Assembly (NCBI RefSeq): GCF_020966635.1
Contig: NZ_JAJKFQ010000002.1
Location: forward strand, 620,001 to 684,000
Direction: 5' to 3'
Origin: Stieleria sp. JC731
GTDB lineage: Bacteria; Planctomycetota; Planctomycetia; Pirellulales; Pirellulaceae
DNA: 64,000 nucleotides
Made by a program: the position numbers and the translations under genes. The notes below the pieces were generated by a model. It saw only the letters and a list, made by a program, of their open reading frames with translations. It was not told the DNA's origin and searched no databases. This document shows, piece by piece, positions 45,466 through 54,469 of this stretch (position 1 is its first letter; the number at the start of each line of letters is the position of its first letter).

Positions 45466-47514
45466 TTAGGTGACCCGCTGGCCGGGCTGTGCGCCGTCAT
45501 CGACGGATAGCATAAAGATGTCGCCGCCACCGGGGCCCGATGCACAGACCATACCTTCGCTAAGCCCGAATCGCATTTTGCGTGGCTTCAAGTTGGCAAC
45601 CATAACGACCAATCGTCCGACAATCTTTTCGGGATCATAGGCAGACTTGATACCGGCGAAGACTTGGCGTGTTTCGTCGCCACCCAATCCGAGCGTCAGC
45701 TTCAGCAGTTTGTTCGCTTCGGGAACATGTTCGGCTGACAGGATACGAGCAACTCGCAAGTCGACTTTGACAAAATCATCGATCGTAATTTCTTCTTCGA
45801 TCGGTTTGTCTTTGATCCATTGGTCTGAATCATTGAACTGCGTACCGGCAGCGGGTGCATCACTGTCCGCAGCGGCTTGCTCTTTTCCTTCTTCAATCAT
45901 CTCAATTAAATCCTCAGGTTGAATACGTTCCATCATACGTTTGAATTTTTCGACCGACGTGCCTAGCAATGGCGTTTGGCTCTGGTCCCACGACGTGATC
46001 GAATCGTTAAGCAGGTTGGCGCACTTGTCTGCCAATGAAGGCAAGACTGGCGAAAGGTAAATCGCCAATTGACGGAACAAGTTCAGCGCGACCGTAACGA
46101 CATCGCGAAGTTCATCTTGCCGCTCGGGATCTTTTTTCATCTCCCAAGGCTTCGCATGCTCGACATAGGGATTCGCCGCGTCGGCCAATTCCATGATCAG
46201 TCGCATAGCTCGGCTATAGTCACATGTCTCGTACGCTTGCGCGATATCCTTTCCAGCGGCAGCGGCTTTCTGGAAAAGCCCACCGTCATCGGGATAGGTT
46301 TCCGCCAGCCCGGTCATGCCGGCAAACTTTCCGACACGGCTTGCCAAGTTGACAACCTTGCCGACCAAGTCGCTGTTAACTTTATCGACGAACTCTTGAA
46401 TTCCCAGATCCAAGTCTTCGACGCGAGGCGTCAGCTTTGTCGCATAGTAGTAGCGCAGATAGTCTGGCTCGGCGTGCTTTAAGTAAGTTTCGGCGGTGAT
46501 CAACGTGCCTTTGGACTTACTCATCTTCTCACCATCGACGTTCAAGAAACCGTGGATGTGGACCTTCGTCGGCAGCTGGTATCCCGACGTGTGCAACATG
46601 CCCGGCCAGAACAGCGTGTGGAAATAGGTGATGTCTTTTCCGATGAAGTGATGAATCTCTGTTGATTCGCTTCGCCACCAATCATCAAACGCTTCGCCAT
46701 TGATTTTGCACCATTGCTCCGTCGACGAGATATAACCGATTGGTGCATCGAACCAGACATACCAGTAGTTGCCTGGCGAATCCGGGATCTCGAACCCAAA
46801 GTATGGTGCTGGCCGACTGATGTCCCAGTCACGCAGTTCCTTGTCTTCGGCAAGGAAATAGCCTTTCAGGTAGTTCGCGGTTTCTTTTTGTAAGGCGTCC
46901 CCATTTTCGATCCAGTCCGACAGAAAACCACGAAGCTTTTCCAGTTGCACGAAAAGGTGAACCGCCGACCGAATTTCGGGTGTGGCACCACTAAGGGTAC
47001 TGACCGGATCGATCAATTCGGTTGGTGAATAGGTTGCACCGCAAACACAATTGTCCCCGGGCTGATCTTTGTGACCGCTAACGGGACAGGTGCCTCGAAC
47101 AAAGCGGTCCGCCAAGAACGTTTCCGCTTCGGGGTCGTATAGTTGCTCGATCGATTTTTCGGTGACCAGTCCCGCGTCACGAAGCGATTTCCAGATCAGA
47201 TGACACTGACCACGGTTCTCTTCGCTGTGGGTGCTACCGTAGTGGTCAAATTGGACGTGAAAGCCATCGAAGTCACGCTGATGTTGGCCGCTCATATCGG
47301 CGATCAATTCTTCTTCGCTTCGGCCTTCTTTTTTAGCCCGAATCATGATCGCGGTGCCGTGCGTGTCGTCGGCACAGATATACACGCAGCGGTTGCCGAT
47401 CAGCTTTTGAAACCGGACCCAAATATCCGTTTGGATGTACTCGACAAGGTGACCGATGTGGATCGGACCGTTCGCGTAGGGAAGGGCACTGGTGACGAGA
47501 ATTTGTCGGGACAT
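45466..47514 (-). CDS. metG: Methionyl-tRNA synthetase
   Basis: 682 residues. HIGH-type motif ([11 protein letters not shown], near residue 20), zinc-knuckle cysteines in the connective peptide ([20 protein letters not shown]), KMSKSKGT signature, anticodon-binding helical domain, and a C-terminal EMAP/OB-fold tRNA-binding domain ([31 protein letters not shown]). It charges methionine onto initiator and elongator tRNA. Standard length for the MetG type with the C-terminal dimerisation domain. Followed by a strong terminator; divergent from the thioredoxin-protease gene. Confidence 0.96.
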   Translation of the reverse strand: MSRQILVTSALPYANGPIHIGHLVEYIQTDIWVRFQKLIGNRCVYICADDTHGTAIMIRAKKEGRSEEELIADMSGQHQRDFDGFHVQFDHYGSTHSEENRGQCHLIWKSLRDAGLVTEKSIEQLYDPEAETFLADRFVRGTCPVSGHKDQPGDNCVCGATYSPTELIDPVSTLSGATPEIRSAVHLFVQLEKLRGFLSDWIENGDALQKETANYLKGYFLAEDKELRDWDISRPAPYFGFEIPDSPGNYWYVWFDAPIGYISSTEQWCKINGEAFDDWWRSESTEIHHFIGKDITYFHTLFWPGMLHTSGYQLPTKVHIHGFLNVDGEKMSKSKGTLITAETYLKHAEPDYLRYYYATKLTPRVEDLDLGIQEFVDKVNSDLVGKVVNLASRVGKFAGMTGLAETYPDDGGLFQKAAAAGKDIAQAYETCDYSRAMRLIMELADAANPYVEHAKPWEMKKDPERQDELRDVVTVALNLFRQLAIYLSPVLPSLADKCANLLNDSITSWDQSQTPLLGTSVEKFKRMMERIQPEDLIEMIEEGKEQAAADSDAPAAGTQFNDSDQWIKDKPIEEEITIDDFVKVDLRVARILSAEHVPEANKLLKLTLGLGGDETRQVFAGIKSAYDPEKIVGRLVVMVANLKPRKMRFGLSEGMVCASGPGGGDIFMLSVDDGAQPGQRVT

Positions 47515-47863
47515 GGAAATTGATCGAGGTTTGTTTCGTGGTGTTTTCGAGCGGAAAACGATGCTAAAGCCGTTGTTGGAGCGTTGTAACGGGGTACGCT
47601 CCGGTCCAGATTTGCTATCAGACGTCGGAAACGCGGCAAATAAACATCAGCACCGCTGAAATGACAGGTGCGAATTGTACCGAACGTCGTGAAACTCGTA
47701 ATCCCGCGTGTTTCACGCAGTTTCGCAAAGTCCGACCCCGGTTTGCCCTTGCCGCGATCGTGGGTCATCGTCGACAGTCCGACCGTCGCGGCAATGATTG
47801 CCGGACGGAACCGACGGACGCGAAACGGATTGCGCGTCTGACTTATCAGTCGATGGAGTGACA
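47515..47863. promoter_or_regulatory. Divergent region between metG and the thioredoxin-trypsin gene
   Basis: 349 bases carrying promoters for both sides. I cannot assign convincing -35/-10 boxes. No RNA structure such as a T-box was recognisable upstream of metG. GGAG at 47855-47858 sets the downstream start. Confidence 0.35.
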
Positions 47864-49213
47864 ATGTTGGACTTCACTATGTTCGGTCGCCTCTATGGGG
47901 CGGCGGTCGCGGCGTTTGTCTTTTTTGTATCCAGCGTCACTGGGGTCGGAATCGCGACTGCCAAACCAGTGCTTCTCGCATTCAGCTCAGAACATTGTGG
48001 ACATTGCAAAGCCATGGAACCGGCTTTGCGACAGATGGAACTCGGCGGCACCCCGATTCGTCACATCGACATCAATCGTGAAAGCGGCTTGGCTCAGCAT
48101 TACGGTGTGCGACAAGTTCCAACTTTTGTCGTTCTGTCCGGCGGACGAGAATTAACTCGGCTCGTTGGCGCCCAATCTGTGGAAAAACTTCAACATGCTC
48201 TTCAAGCCGGTGCACGGACACTGTTGCCGGTCGAAGCTGTTGAAACCAACGTCCATCAAGGCCAACTTTTACAAAACCATATCGCTGCCCCCCAAGCAAA
48301 GGCCGCGGCGTTCTCCGCAGTCGGCGAACCGATGCCCAGCATGCAACGCGCCGAAGCTGTTGAGCGGGCACGGGCAGCAACCGTTCGACTACGCGTCAAA
48401 GACGGCCACGGATTCGGTGTCGGCACCGGTACCATCATCGATCGTCACGACGGCGAAGCCTTGGTACTGACCTGCGGGCACCTGTTTCGGGAAACCAAAC
48501 TGCAATCGAACGTCGAAGTCGACTTGTTTATCGGCAATCAAGTTCGCACCGTTCCTGGTCAAGTGATCGACTACGACGCCGGTGATCGTGACATCGGGTT
48601 AGTCGCGATTCGCCCGGGTTGCGACGTCGCGGTTGCTCCGCTGATCAACGTCAACGAGATTCCTCAGAATGGCCAATCGGTTTTCAGCTTTGGCTGTGAC
48701 CGAGGTGCAGATCCGTCACGGCGTGACACGTCGATTACCGGAGTTGACAAATACAACCCTCAAATCAACGCGTCGAACATCGAGATCGCCGGCGCACCGA
48801 TCGACGGCCGCAGCGGTGGTGGCTTATTTGACGAACAAGGCCGCGTGATTGGGGTTTGCAACGCTGCGGACTACAACGATGACATCGGAATTTATACCGG
48901 TCCCCGAAGCATCGCTTGGCAGATGTCTCGCATCAACATGCAGCACCTGTGCAGCGGAAACGTAACCGGGAACCCGGCATCCGCAGTTGCCGCGATTCCA
49001 GCAACCGTCAATCAAGCCGCACCGCAAACACGACTCGCATCACTGCAGCAAAGCATGCCTGCTGGCGGAGTAACCGCAGCTGGAGCGACAGCGACGCAGG
49101 AAATGATTGTGATCATTCGTGACGCCAGCCAACCCAATGGTCAACGCGTCATCAATGTTCGTCAGCCCACTGCTGAGTTGCTAAACATGATCGAGCATAG
49201 TGCTGCTCGATGA
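47864..49213 (+). CDS. Membrane-anchored or exported thioredoxin-trypsin fusion protein
   Basis: 449 residues from ATG 47864 with GGAG upstream. A hydrophobic segment (residues 11-33) precedes a thioredoxin domain with catalytic C45-G-H-C48 and cis-proline P86 (VRQVPTF). Residues about 170-350 form a trypsin-like protease domain whose triad fits H206 (LVLTCGHLF), D243 (GDRDIGLVAI) and S317 (GRSGGGLF). The C-terminal 90 residues are Ala/Thr/Gln rich, ending IIRDASQPNGQRVINV. A disulfide-handling domain joined to a serine protease in one exported chain is unusual and suggests periplasmic quality control. It stands alone. Confidence 0.85.
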   Translation: MLDFTMFGRLYGAAVAAFVFFVSSVTGVGIATAKPVLLAFSSEHCGHCKAMEPALRQMELGGTPIRHIDINRESGLAQHYGVRQVPTFVVLSGGRELTRLVGAQSVEKLQHALQAGARTLLPVEAVETNVHQGQLLQNHIAAPQAKAAAFSAVGEPMPSMQRAEAVERARAATVRLRVKDGHGFGVGTGTIIDRHDGEALVLTCGHLFRETKLQSNVEVDLFIGNQVRTVPGQVIDYDAGDRDIGLVAIRPGCDVAVAPLINVNEIPQNGQSVFSFGCDRGADPSRRDTSITGVDKYNPQINASNIEIAGAPIDGRSGGGLFDEQGRVIGVCNAADYNDDIGIYTGPRSIAWQMSRINMQHLCSGNVTGNPASAVAAIPATVNQAAPQTRLASLQQSMPAGGVTAAGATATQEMIVIIRDASQPNGQRVINVRQPTAELLNMIEHSAAR

Positions 49214-49485
49214 TTTGACTTCGATAAGGATTCGACTTCGATAAGCCACAAGCGGGCTGAAATAAGTCGGCTCGCTTGAGCATCCTGAAACATGGCTAGC
49301 GATATCGCGACCAATTTGCTGTCAACTCATCTCAGTCGAGCGATGCTTTTCCTGAAGTGGTGTTTGTCACACCGCCCACTTCGGGTATCTTTGGTTTCGA
49401 TCTGAAGCACAAAGGCTTCTTGAAATCTGGACGGCCAGGGTAAAGGGAGAGCTCTACCGTTCAAGACCAGCGATGGAGATGCGCC

Positions 49486-50298
49486 ATGCTTGTGCTTTCA
49501 CGTCTTGAAGATCAGCGCGTGTTATTCCCCGAGATCGGGATCAGTATCTGTATTGTCCAAGCTCGAAAGGGCAGAACACGCCTGGGAATCGTTGCTCCCA
49601 AAACGATTCGCGTCGTCCGAAGTGAGCTACTTCCGGACTACCAACCGGCTGATTCGACTGCTGCTATTGATGGAACGGTTGGCAAAACGTCCCGGCAACA
49701 GATCGAAGAACAAATCGAATTGGCAACGGATCGTTTATCGCGTGCCCAAGCCGAACTCCAAGATGGCAATCAAGAAGACGCCCTCATCTTGATCGGACAA
49801 TCGCTAGCGGAACTCGATCAACTACGCTCCCAGCTAACCCAATCGGAGCCGCAGTCCCAATCGTGGGAACAACCGCAGGGGGTTGCCGAAACCGCTGCAT
49901 CGTACGATTCATCGACAAAGGCTCCCGCCCCGGTTTTGCCGCGGCGCATTATCGTGGTCAATCAAAATGACTCGAGCCGTGTTTCGCAATCCTTGCAAAA
50001 GCTGGGCTTCGAAATCGACCAAGTTGACGACGGATTTCACGCGTTCATCGAACTGTCACGATTTGAAAAAGCTGACGCGATCGTCTTTGATCAGGTTAGC
50101 GTCAGCCCCTCGGACCTGAGAATCATCCGCCAGTGCAGCCAACAGCCGAAAATCCCCGTGGTGATCATCGGCACCGGCAGCCAGCTCGATACGGACAGTG
50201 ACAACGATCTGACGGTCCTGATCAATACCGACCACCCCGAATCGATCGTTTGGGAAGTAGAATCCATGGTCGAAAACAACATGACCTCTAGTCACTAG
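49486..50298 (+). CDS. CsrA-like RNA-binding domain fused to a coiled coil and a degenerate receiver domain
   Basis: 270 residues. Residues 1-52 are a CsrA domain: MLVLSRLEDQRVLF, IVQARKGRTRLGIVAPKTI and VVRSEL, with the RNA-contact Leu4 and Arg45 kept. Residues about 70-118 are a charged helical segment able to form a coiled coil. Residues 154-263 have a receiver-like beta/alpha pattern (RRIIVVNQND with D162; phosphoacceptor-like D202 in DAIVFDQV; VVIIGTGS), but the conserved Lys is missing (LINTDHP), so it may not be phosphorylated in the usual way. CsrA proteins are normally 60-70 residues and act as post-transcriptional regulators. Start fixed by GGAG at about -10. Confidence 0.85.
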   Translation: MLVLSRLEDQRVLFPEIGISICIVQARKGRTRLGIVAPKTIRVVRSELLPDYQPADSTAAIDGTVGKTSRQQIEEQIELATDRLSRAQAELQDGNQEDALILIGQSLAELDQLRSQLTQSEPQSQSWEQPQGVAETAASYDSSTKAPAPVLPRRIIVVNQNDSSRVSQSLQKLGFEIDQVDDGFHAFIELSRFEKADAIVFDQVSVSPSDLRIIRQCSQQPKIPVVIIGTGSQLDTDSDNDLTVLINTDHPESIVWEVESMVENNMTSSH

Positions 50299-50530
50299 CC
50301 GAAAGTACGCCTGGCACACATTCAGTCCGGCAGCAAGCGGTTGGTAGAGGTTCGACGAACAGAACCGCAAACATCGCGACCGCAGTTGTTTTCAATGCTG
50401 GCGTTGGGCCAGCAAGATCCAACCTAGGGCGACGAATCGTTCGTAAACTCGGATAGCAATGCTAGCAACGATAGTGTGCTAAAGTCGATCTGGCGTTTTT
50501 TCAAGAAAAGCTTTAGCTTGAAACAGCTCG

Positions 50531-50569
50531 GCAACTACGTAGCTTTGCCGTAGTTGCTCTTTTCTTTTT
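50531..50569 (+). terminator. Intrinsic terminator or attenuator before the heptosyltransferase
   Basis: GCAACTACG (50531-50539), 9-base loop, CGTAGTTGC (50549-50557), then TCTTTTCTTTTT: 9 perfect pairs and a T-run. It ends 27 bases before the next gene's ATG. An alternative pairing CGGCAA/TTGCCG would block it, so it may work as an attenuator rather than only ending the upstream transcript. Confidence 0.75.
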
Positions 50570-50578
50570 AAAAAGCAA

Positions 50579-50592
50579 CACGAAGGATCGTG
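50579..50592 (+). promoter_or_regulatory. CsrA-type GGA hairpin over the heptosyltransferase ribosome binding site
   Basis: CACGA-AGGA-TCGTG: a 5-bp stem with GGA in a 4-base loop, exactly the form CsrA proteins bind. The loop is the Shine-Dalgarno of the gene starting at 50596. The upstream neighbour is a CsrA-domain protein. Confidence 0.5.
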
Positions 50593-50595
50593 ATC

Positions 50596-51720
50596 ATGTC
50601 AGCAGGCGAAAGGACTCCTAAATCCGAATTTCGGAAACGAAAAGACGGGCAGGCAACTGTTCCGGAACCGGTCTTGGCAACGATTCCGCTACAGGATCAC
50701 CCGAACCCACACTTTCTGATCAGTCGGATGAGTGCGATCGGTGACACGATCCTCACACTTCCGGTTGCCTGTGCACTGCGCGATCGCTTTCCAGAATCAA
50801 CGATCTCTTGGGTGGTCGAAGAAAAGTCCTCCCCGATGGTCCAACGTCATCGAGCCGTTGACAATGTGATCGTCCTGGAACGCGGCTGGTTTACCTCCCC
50901 CAAGCGATTGCGTGCGGCGCGGACGCAGCTGCGAGAGCTGAACGTCGATGTCTCGGTTGACTGCCAAGGCATGACAAAATCCAGCTTGGCGTGTTACCTA
51001 TCCGGAGCGCCCCACCGCATCGGATACGCTGGGAAGCATGCACGAGAATTCAGCGGCTGGTTTTCCAACGTTCAAATCAATCCGGTCTTCCATCACCTGA
51101 CCGACCGATCTTTAGAGCTACTGATTCCACTGGGAATCAACTCACCAGCGATTCGGTGGGATTTGCCAGTAGCCGATCCGGCCCGCGCTTGGGCGAGACG
51201 CTATCGATCAACCCTTTCGTCCGCAAAAGTTGCGATCCTGAATCCTGGCGCCACTTGGCACAGCAAACGCTGGTTGCCGGAGCGTTTCGGCGAAACCGCG
51301 CGTTACCTACGTGACCGATACGGCTACCAATCGATCGCCGTTTGGGGAACGCCGCTGGATCGTGCGATGGCAACCGACATCGTCTCGACCAGTCGCGGTG
51401 CCGCAATCCTCGCTCCAGAAACAGACTTGCAGCACTTGGCCGCAATGATCGAAACCGCTGACCTGTTTATCAGCAACGACACCGGCCCGCTGCACATGTC
51501 AGTCGCGGTGGGGACACAGACCATTGGCCTCTACGGTGCGACGCAACCGGGTGACAGCGGCCCTTACGGCCAAACCGCAATACAAAAAGCATACGAAACC
51601 GGCAGCTCTCGACAGCGCCGCAACGCGTCGAACGATGCGATGCGAGCCATCGAGGTTTCAGATGTATGCGACGCAATCGACAGAATCGAAGGTGAACGTC
51701 AAATGTTGGTCGCCGCGTGA
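50596..51720 (+). CDS. Glycosyltransferase family 9 (heptosyltransferase-like)
   Basis: 374 residues from ATG 50596 (a GTG two codons earlier lies inside the regulatory stem). GT9 features: LISRMSAIGDTILTLPVACALRDRF at the start, WVVEE, IGYAGKHAREFSGW, and the C-terminal LFISNDTGPLHMSVAVGTQTIGLYGAT that binds the ADP-sugar. The family adds heptose to lipopolysaccharide core. A short disordered N-tail precedes the fold. Its TGA overlaps the ATG of the MazG-like gene by one base. Regulation by the terminator and GGA hairpin upstream is likely. Confidence 0.88.
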   Translation: MSAGERTPKSEFRKRKDGQATVPEPVLATIPLQDHPNPHFLISRMSAIGDTILTLPVACALRDRFPESTISWVVEEKSSPMVQRHRAVDNVIVLERGWFTSPKRLRAARTQLRELNVDVSVDCQGMTKSSLACYLSGAPHRIGYAGKHAREFSGWFSNVQINPVFHHLTDRSLELLIPLGINSPAIRWDLPVADPARAWARRYRSTLSSAKVAILNPGATWHSKRWLPERFGETARYLRDRYGYQSIAVWGTPLDRAMATDIVSTSRGAAILAPETDLQHLAAMIETADLFISNDTGPLHMSVAVGTQTIGLYGATQPGDSGPYGQTAIQKAYETGSSRQRRNASNDAMRAIEVSDVCDAIDRIEGERQMLVAA

Positions 51721-52076
51721 TGAATCAATCGCGCAAACCGCATGACGATTCGGTCGCCACCGTTCAACACCTCCGTGATGTCGTTGAACGGTTTGTCGCT
51801 GAACGTCACTGGCATTCATTTCACAATCCTAAAAACCTTTCGATGTCGTTGGCCATCGAAGCCGGTGAGCTGATGGAGCACTTCCAGTGGTTGACACTGG
51901 AAGAAGCGGCCTTGGTGAAAGACGATCCGCAGCGAAAACATGAGGTGGGTGAGGAACTGGCAGACTGCCTGTCCTACATTTTATCGATCGCCAACACGAT
52001 GGAGATCGATATCACGACGACGCTTGAAGCGAAGATGATCCGCAACGCGGAAAAATACCCAGCGCCCAAAACCTAA
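51720..52076 (+). CDS. MazG-like nucleotide pyrophosphohydrolase
   Basis: 118 residues from ATG 51720, overlapping the upstream stop (TGATG). The all-alpha NTP-PPase fold shows the metal-binding motifs EAGELMEHFQW and EELADCLSYIL (E-x3-E and E-x3-D). Family members of this size, similar to mouse dCTPase and bacterial MazG-like proteins, hydrolyse nucleoside triphosphates to monophosphate and pyrophosphate, often dCTP or modified bases. Coupled to the heptosyltransferase gene, though a functional link between house-cleaning and LPS synthesis is not obvious. Confidence 0.88.
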   Translation: MNQSRKPHDDSVATVQHLRDVVERFVAERHWHSFHNPKNLSMSLAIEAGELMEHFQWLTLEEAALVKDDPQRKHEVGEELADCLSYILSIANTMEIDITTTLEAKMIRNAEKYPAPKT

Positions 52077-52146
52077 CACCTTTGCGTGCCAGAGGCAGTT
52101 TCCAGGATCACCAGTCGCAGCGATCCCATCAAATCTTGAACGTGTT

Positions 52147-52479
52147 GACCGCACCGTGATGAGCAGAGCAGTGGCAATGCCGTGGGCGATGTCAATTGAT
52201 GATGCAAGAACGAGAACGGGGCAGCCAGTCGTTACATGCAAATTCGCATCGCGCTGACGATGCCCGATGGATTGCCAATAAACCCGAAATTCAAAAAGAG
52301 CCATCCTGATTCCGTTAAGCAAGTGCGTTGGCACTAACCAAGTACTGATGCACAAGGACTTTCAGATGTCTCCATTAGTGTTCAATTAGCGAAGATTAGT
52401 GGTTGGAAATTTTGGAACACTAATCTGCACTTATAGAACACTAATCGGAGTCGGTAACTGCAGCTCTATCCATTCGGCA
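52147..52479. repeat. Noncoding direct repeat, copy 1
   Basis: Begins GACCGCACCGTGATGAGC. About 333 bases, including about 35 bases (around 52305-52335) absent from copy 2. Inside, ATTAGTGTTC (52374-52383) pairs with either GAACACTAAT at 52415-52424 or 52436-52445, allowing two alternative hairpins. The first 150 bases and last 130 match copy 2 with few changes. Confidence 0.8.
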
Positions 52480-52533
52480 GGTAGGAATTAAATTTTGCTC
52501 ACGGCTTGCCCCTTACGATCACAGGTACTTGAT

Positions 52534-52831
52534 GACCGCACCGTGATGAGCAGAGCAGTGGCAATGCCCGGGGGCGTTGCCAATTGACGATGCAAGAACG
52601 TGAACGGGGCAGCCAGTCGTTACATGCAAATTCGTATCGCGCTGATTATGATCGACGGGTTGTCGATACACCCGAAATCTTGGCACTAATCAAGTACGGA
52701 TGCACAAGGACTTTCAGATGTATTCATTAGTGTTCAATTAGCGAAGATTAGTGGTTGGAAATTTTGGAACACTAATCTGCACTTATAGAACACTATTCGG
52801 AGTCGGCAGCCGCAGCTCTCTCCGTTCGGCA
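52534..52831. repeat. Noncoding direct repeat, copy 2
   Basis: Same start and end blocks as copy 1, offset by 387 bases at the 5' end. ATTAGTGTTC at 52726-52735 and the two GAACACTA sequences recur, the last now GAACACTATT, so one arm has decayed. It ends 52 bases before the 3' end of the ABC permease gene on the other strand. Confidence 0.8.
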
Positions 52832-52882
52832 ATCGCGTCAAACTCCACGATCCTGGCACTAAACGAACATTGCATCGATCGG

Positions 52883-54469
52883 TTATGCACGCTCAAGTTC
52901 CTTGCGTACATTTTCAGGCGTCGCGATTGTTCGTGGACGTGTGACCTTCCACGAAGCGATGATCGCCATCAACGAAAGGCAGATCGCGCCACCGACGATG
53001 TTCTGAACCTGCCACGCGGGTAGGCCGCGATCCAAGGCGGTAAACAGCGTGAACGCCCAATTGGTCACCTGCCAAACAGGATCGTAGTTGATCTGCTGAT
53101 AATCGTAATAGTGAAGCTGGATCGAATAAGGCAGCAGCGCCGCCAACACGGCCACAACGACAAACGCGGCTAAACCGATTTCGGCACGCGCGTTATTGCG
53201 TAAACGCACGGCCCACATTAGTACGCGAACCACCACCAGATAGCTGACCACGTACGCCGCATACAACAGTCCCGGCGTACCGATATATCGAGTCAATTGG
53301 GCGATGCCGACGCCTCGGGCAATACCTGTCTTTGTGATCCACTGCACCGACAATTGCTGAATGAAGGTCAGCACGGCGATGCATGTGATCGTGAACACCG
53401 TTCCGGTTGCCGGTCCTGGCGTTAGCCAAGTGGTGAACAACCTCGCCAAGAAACTTTGTGGCAGTTCGCGACGAATCCGTGGCGTCATCGTATCGCGTTC
53501 GCTAACCATCATCGCGCCACAGATGGTCCAGATTGCCGCCAAGACGAACAGACTGATCAAGTAGACTGGGATTCCACGCTGTTTGAACAACAACAATGAC
53601 GCGGCACTGATCACGACGCAAACGAACGTGAATGCCAACAGCGAAAGACGGATCGCGGTGGAACGATTCTCAGTTTCGGGAGTCAACTGAGCTGCCGTGG
53701 CGGTCAACATCAGGTTGATAGCGACAATCGCAAATGAAACCGTCGAAATGACAGCGAAGACGGACTCGGTACTCGTCAGTGGATTGCCATAAAAGATTAA
53801 CCCGACCACCATCGCGCTGACACCGTACTCGGCCAAGATCAAAATCAAGATCAAGACGATCATCGTCATCACTCGGCCACCACGCCCTTTGGCAACCGGT
53901 GCGAAAAACAGCCCCAGTACCGTCAGCACCTGCCCGGCGACCGCGAGCGAGCCAAGGATCATCAGCGTTGTCGGAAAATCAACTCCGCGCAGCGAATAGG
54001 CGTATGCCAAGCATGGAAACAAAGTCACAAAGTACAACAGCATCTGAAGCGAAGCACTGGAAAGTTTCCCCAGGACGATCTGCCAAGGCGAAAGCGTCGT
54101 GATCGAAAGCAATTCCAGTGTGCCGTCATCAATCTCACTCTCGAGCGATCGATAGGCCGCCAAAGGAACGATCAACATCATTGGTAGCGCCAACACGGCG
54201 TAATAGCCGATCATCATTCGAGGCGCCGATGGCGATGTATAAATCTGTGGCATCATCGAAAGACTGCCAGCGACCGTCCAAGCGAGCGCCGCGAACAAGA
54301 TCAGCGAAAACGTCACGACGAACTGACGACTTTTCAGCGACTGACGTGTTTCCTTGACCAAGATCGGATTGATTGCGTCGCCAAACCGTTCGCACCGTCG
54401 ATCCAGTGCATCCAGCCATAGCGAAAACTTGCTTTCCGGAGCAGTGGGCTGATTAACTGCGACACTCAT
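52883..54469 (-). CDS. ABC-2 type transporter permease
   Basis: 528 residues. A cytoplasmic start with the family-like INPILVKETRQSLKSRQFVVTF, then about a dozen hydrophobic segments in two blocks (VVTFSLILFAALAWTVAG to VLGLFFAPV; TVFTITCIAVLTFIQQL to LSLMAIIASW), with ESEIDDGTLELLSITTLSPWQIVLGKLSS typical of ABC-2 permeases tied to Gld-like systems. It pairs with the ATPase gene upstream, whose stop overlaps its ATG by four bases. Export substrate unknown. Last gene of a four-gene operon. Confidence 0.85.
   Translation of the reverse strand: MSVAVNQPTAPESKFSLWLDALDRRCERFGDAINPILVKETRQSLKSRQFVVTFSLILFAALAWTVAGSLSMMPQIYTSPSAPRMMIGYYAVLALPMMLIVPLAAYRSLESEIDDGTLELLSITTLSPWQIVLGKLSSASLQMLLYFVTLFPCLAYAYSLRGVDFPTTLMILGSLAVAGQVLTVLGLFFAPVAKGRGGRVMTMIVLILILILAEYGVSAMVVGLIFYGNPLTSTESVFAVISTVSFAIVAINLMLTATAAQLTPETENRSTAIRLSLLAFTFVCVVISAASLLLFKQRGIPVYLISLFVLAAIWTICGAMMVSERDTMTPRIRRELPQSFLARLFTTWLTPGPATGTVFTITCIAVLTFIQQLSVQWITKTGIARGVGIAQLTRYIGTPGLLYAAYVVSYLVVVRVLMWAVRLRNNARAEIGLAAFVVVAVLAALLPYSIQLHYYDYQQINYDPVWQVTNWAFTLFTALDRGLPAWQVQNIVGGAICLSLMAIIASWKVTRPRTIATPENVRKELERA

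Larger units (their letters stand above)
52077..52882. other. Gap filled by a duplicated noncoding repeat
   Basis: 806 bases with no supported gene. Most of it is the two copies of a repeat of about 300 bases listed at 52147-52479 and 52534-52831, with a short unique spacer (52480-52533). A frame on the minus strand (51981-52355) crosses copy 1 but has no motif and no counterpart in copy 2. Confidence 0.6.

Noticed and set aside
50299-50530. Known riboswitch class upstream of the heptosyltransferase
   Set aside because: I could not match the sequence to any riboswitch consensus I know; only the terminator and GGA hairpin are supported.
52147-52831. Integron attC sites as explanation for the duplicated unit
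   Set aside because: No paired RYYYAAC/GTTRRRY ends and no cassette gene or integrase; copies are tandem noncoding units.
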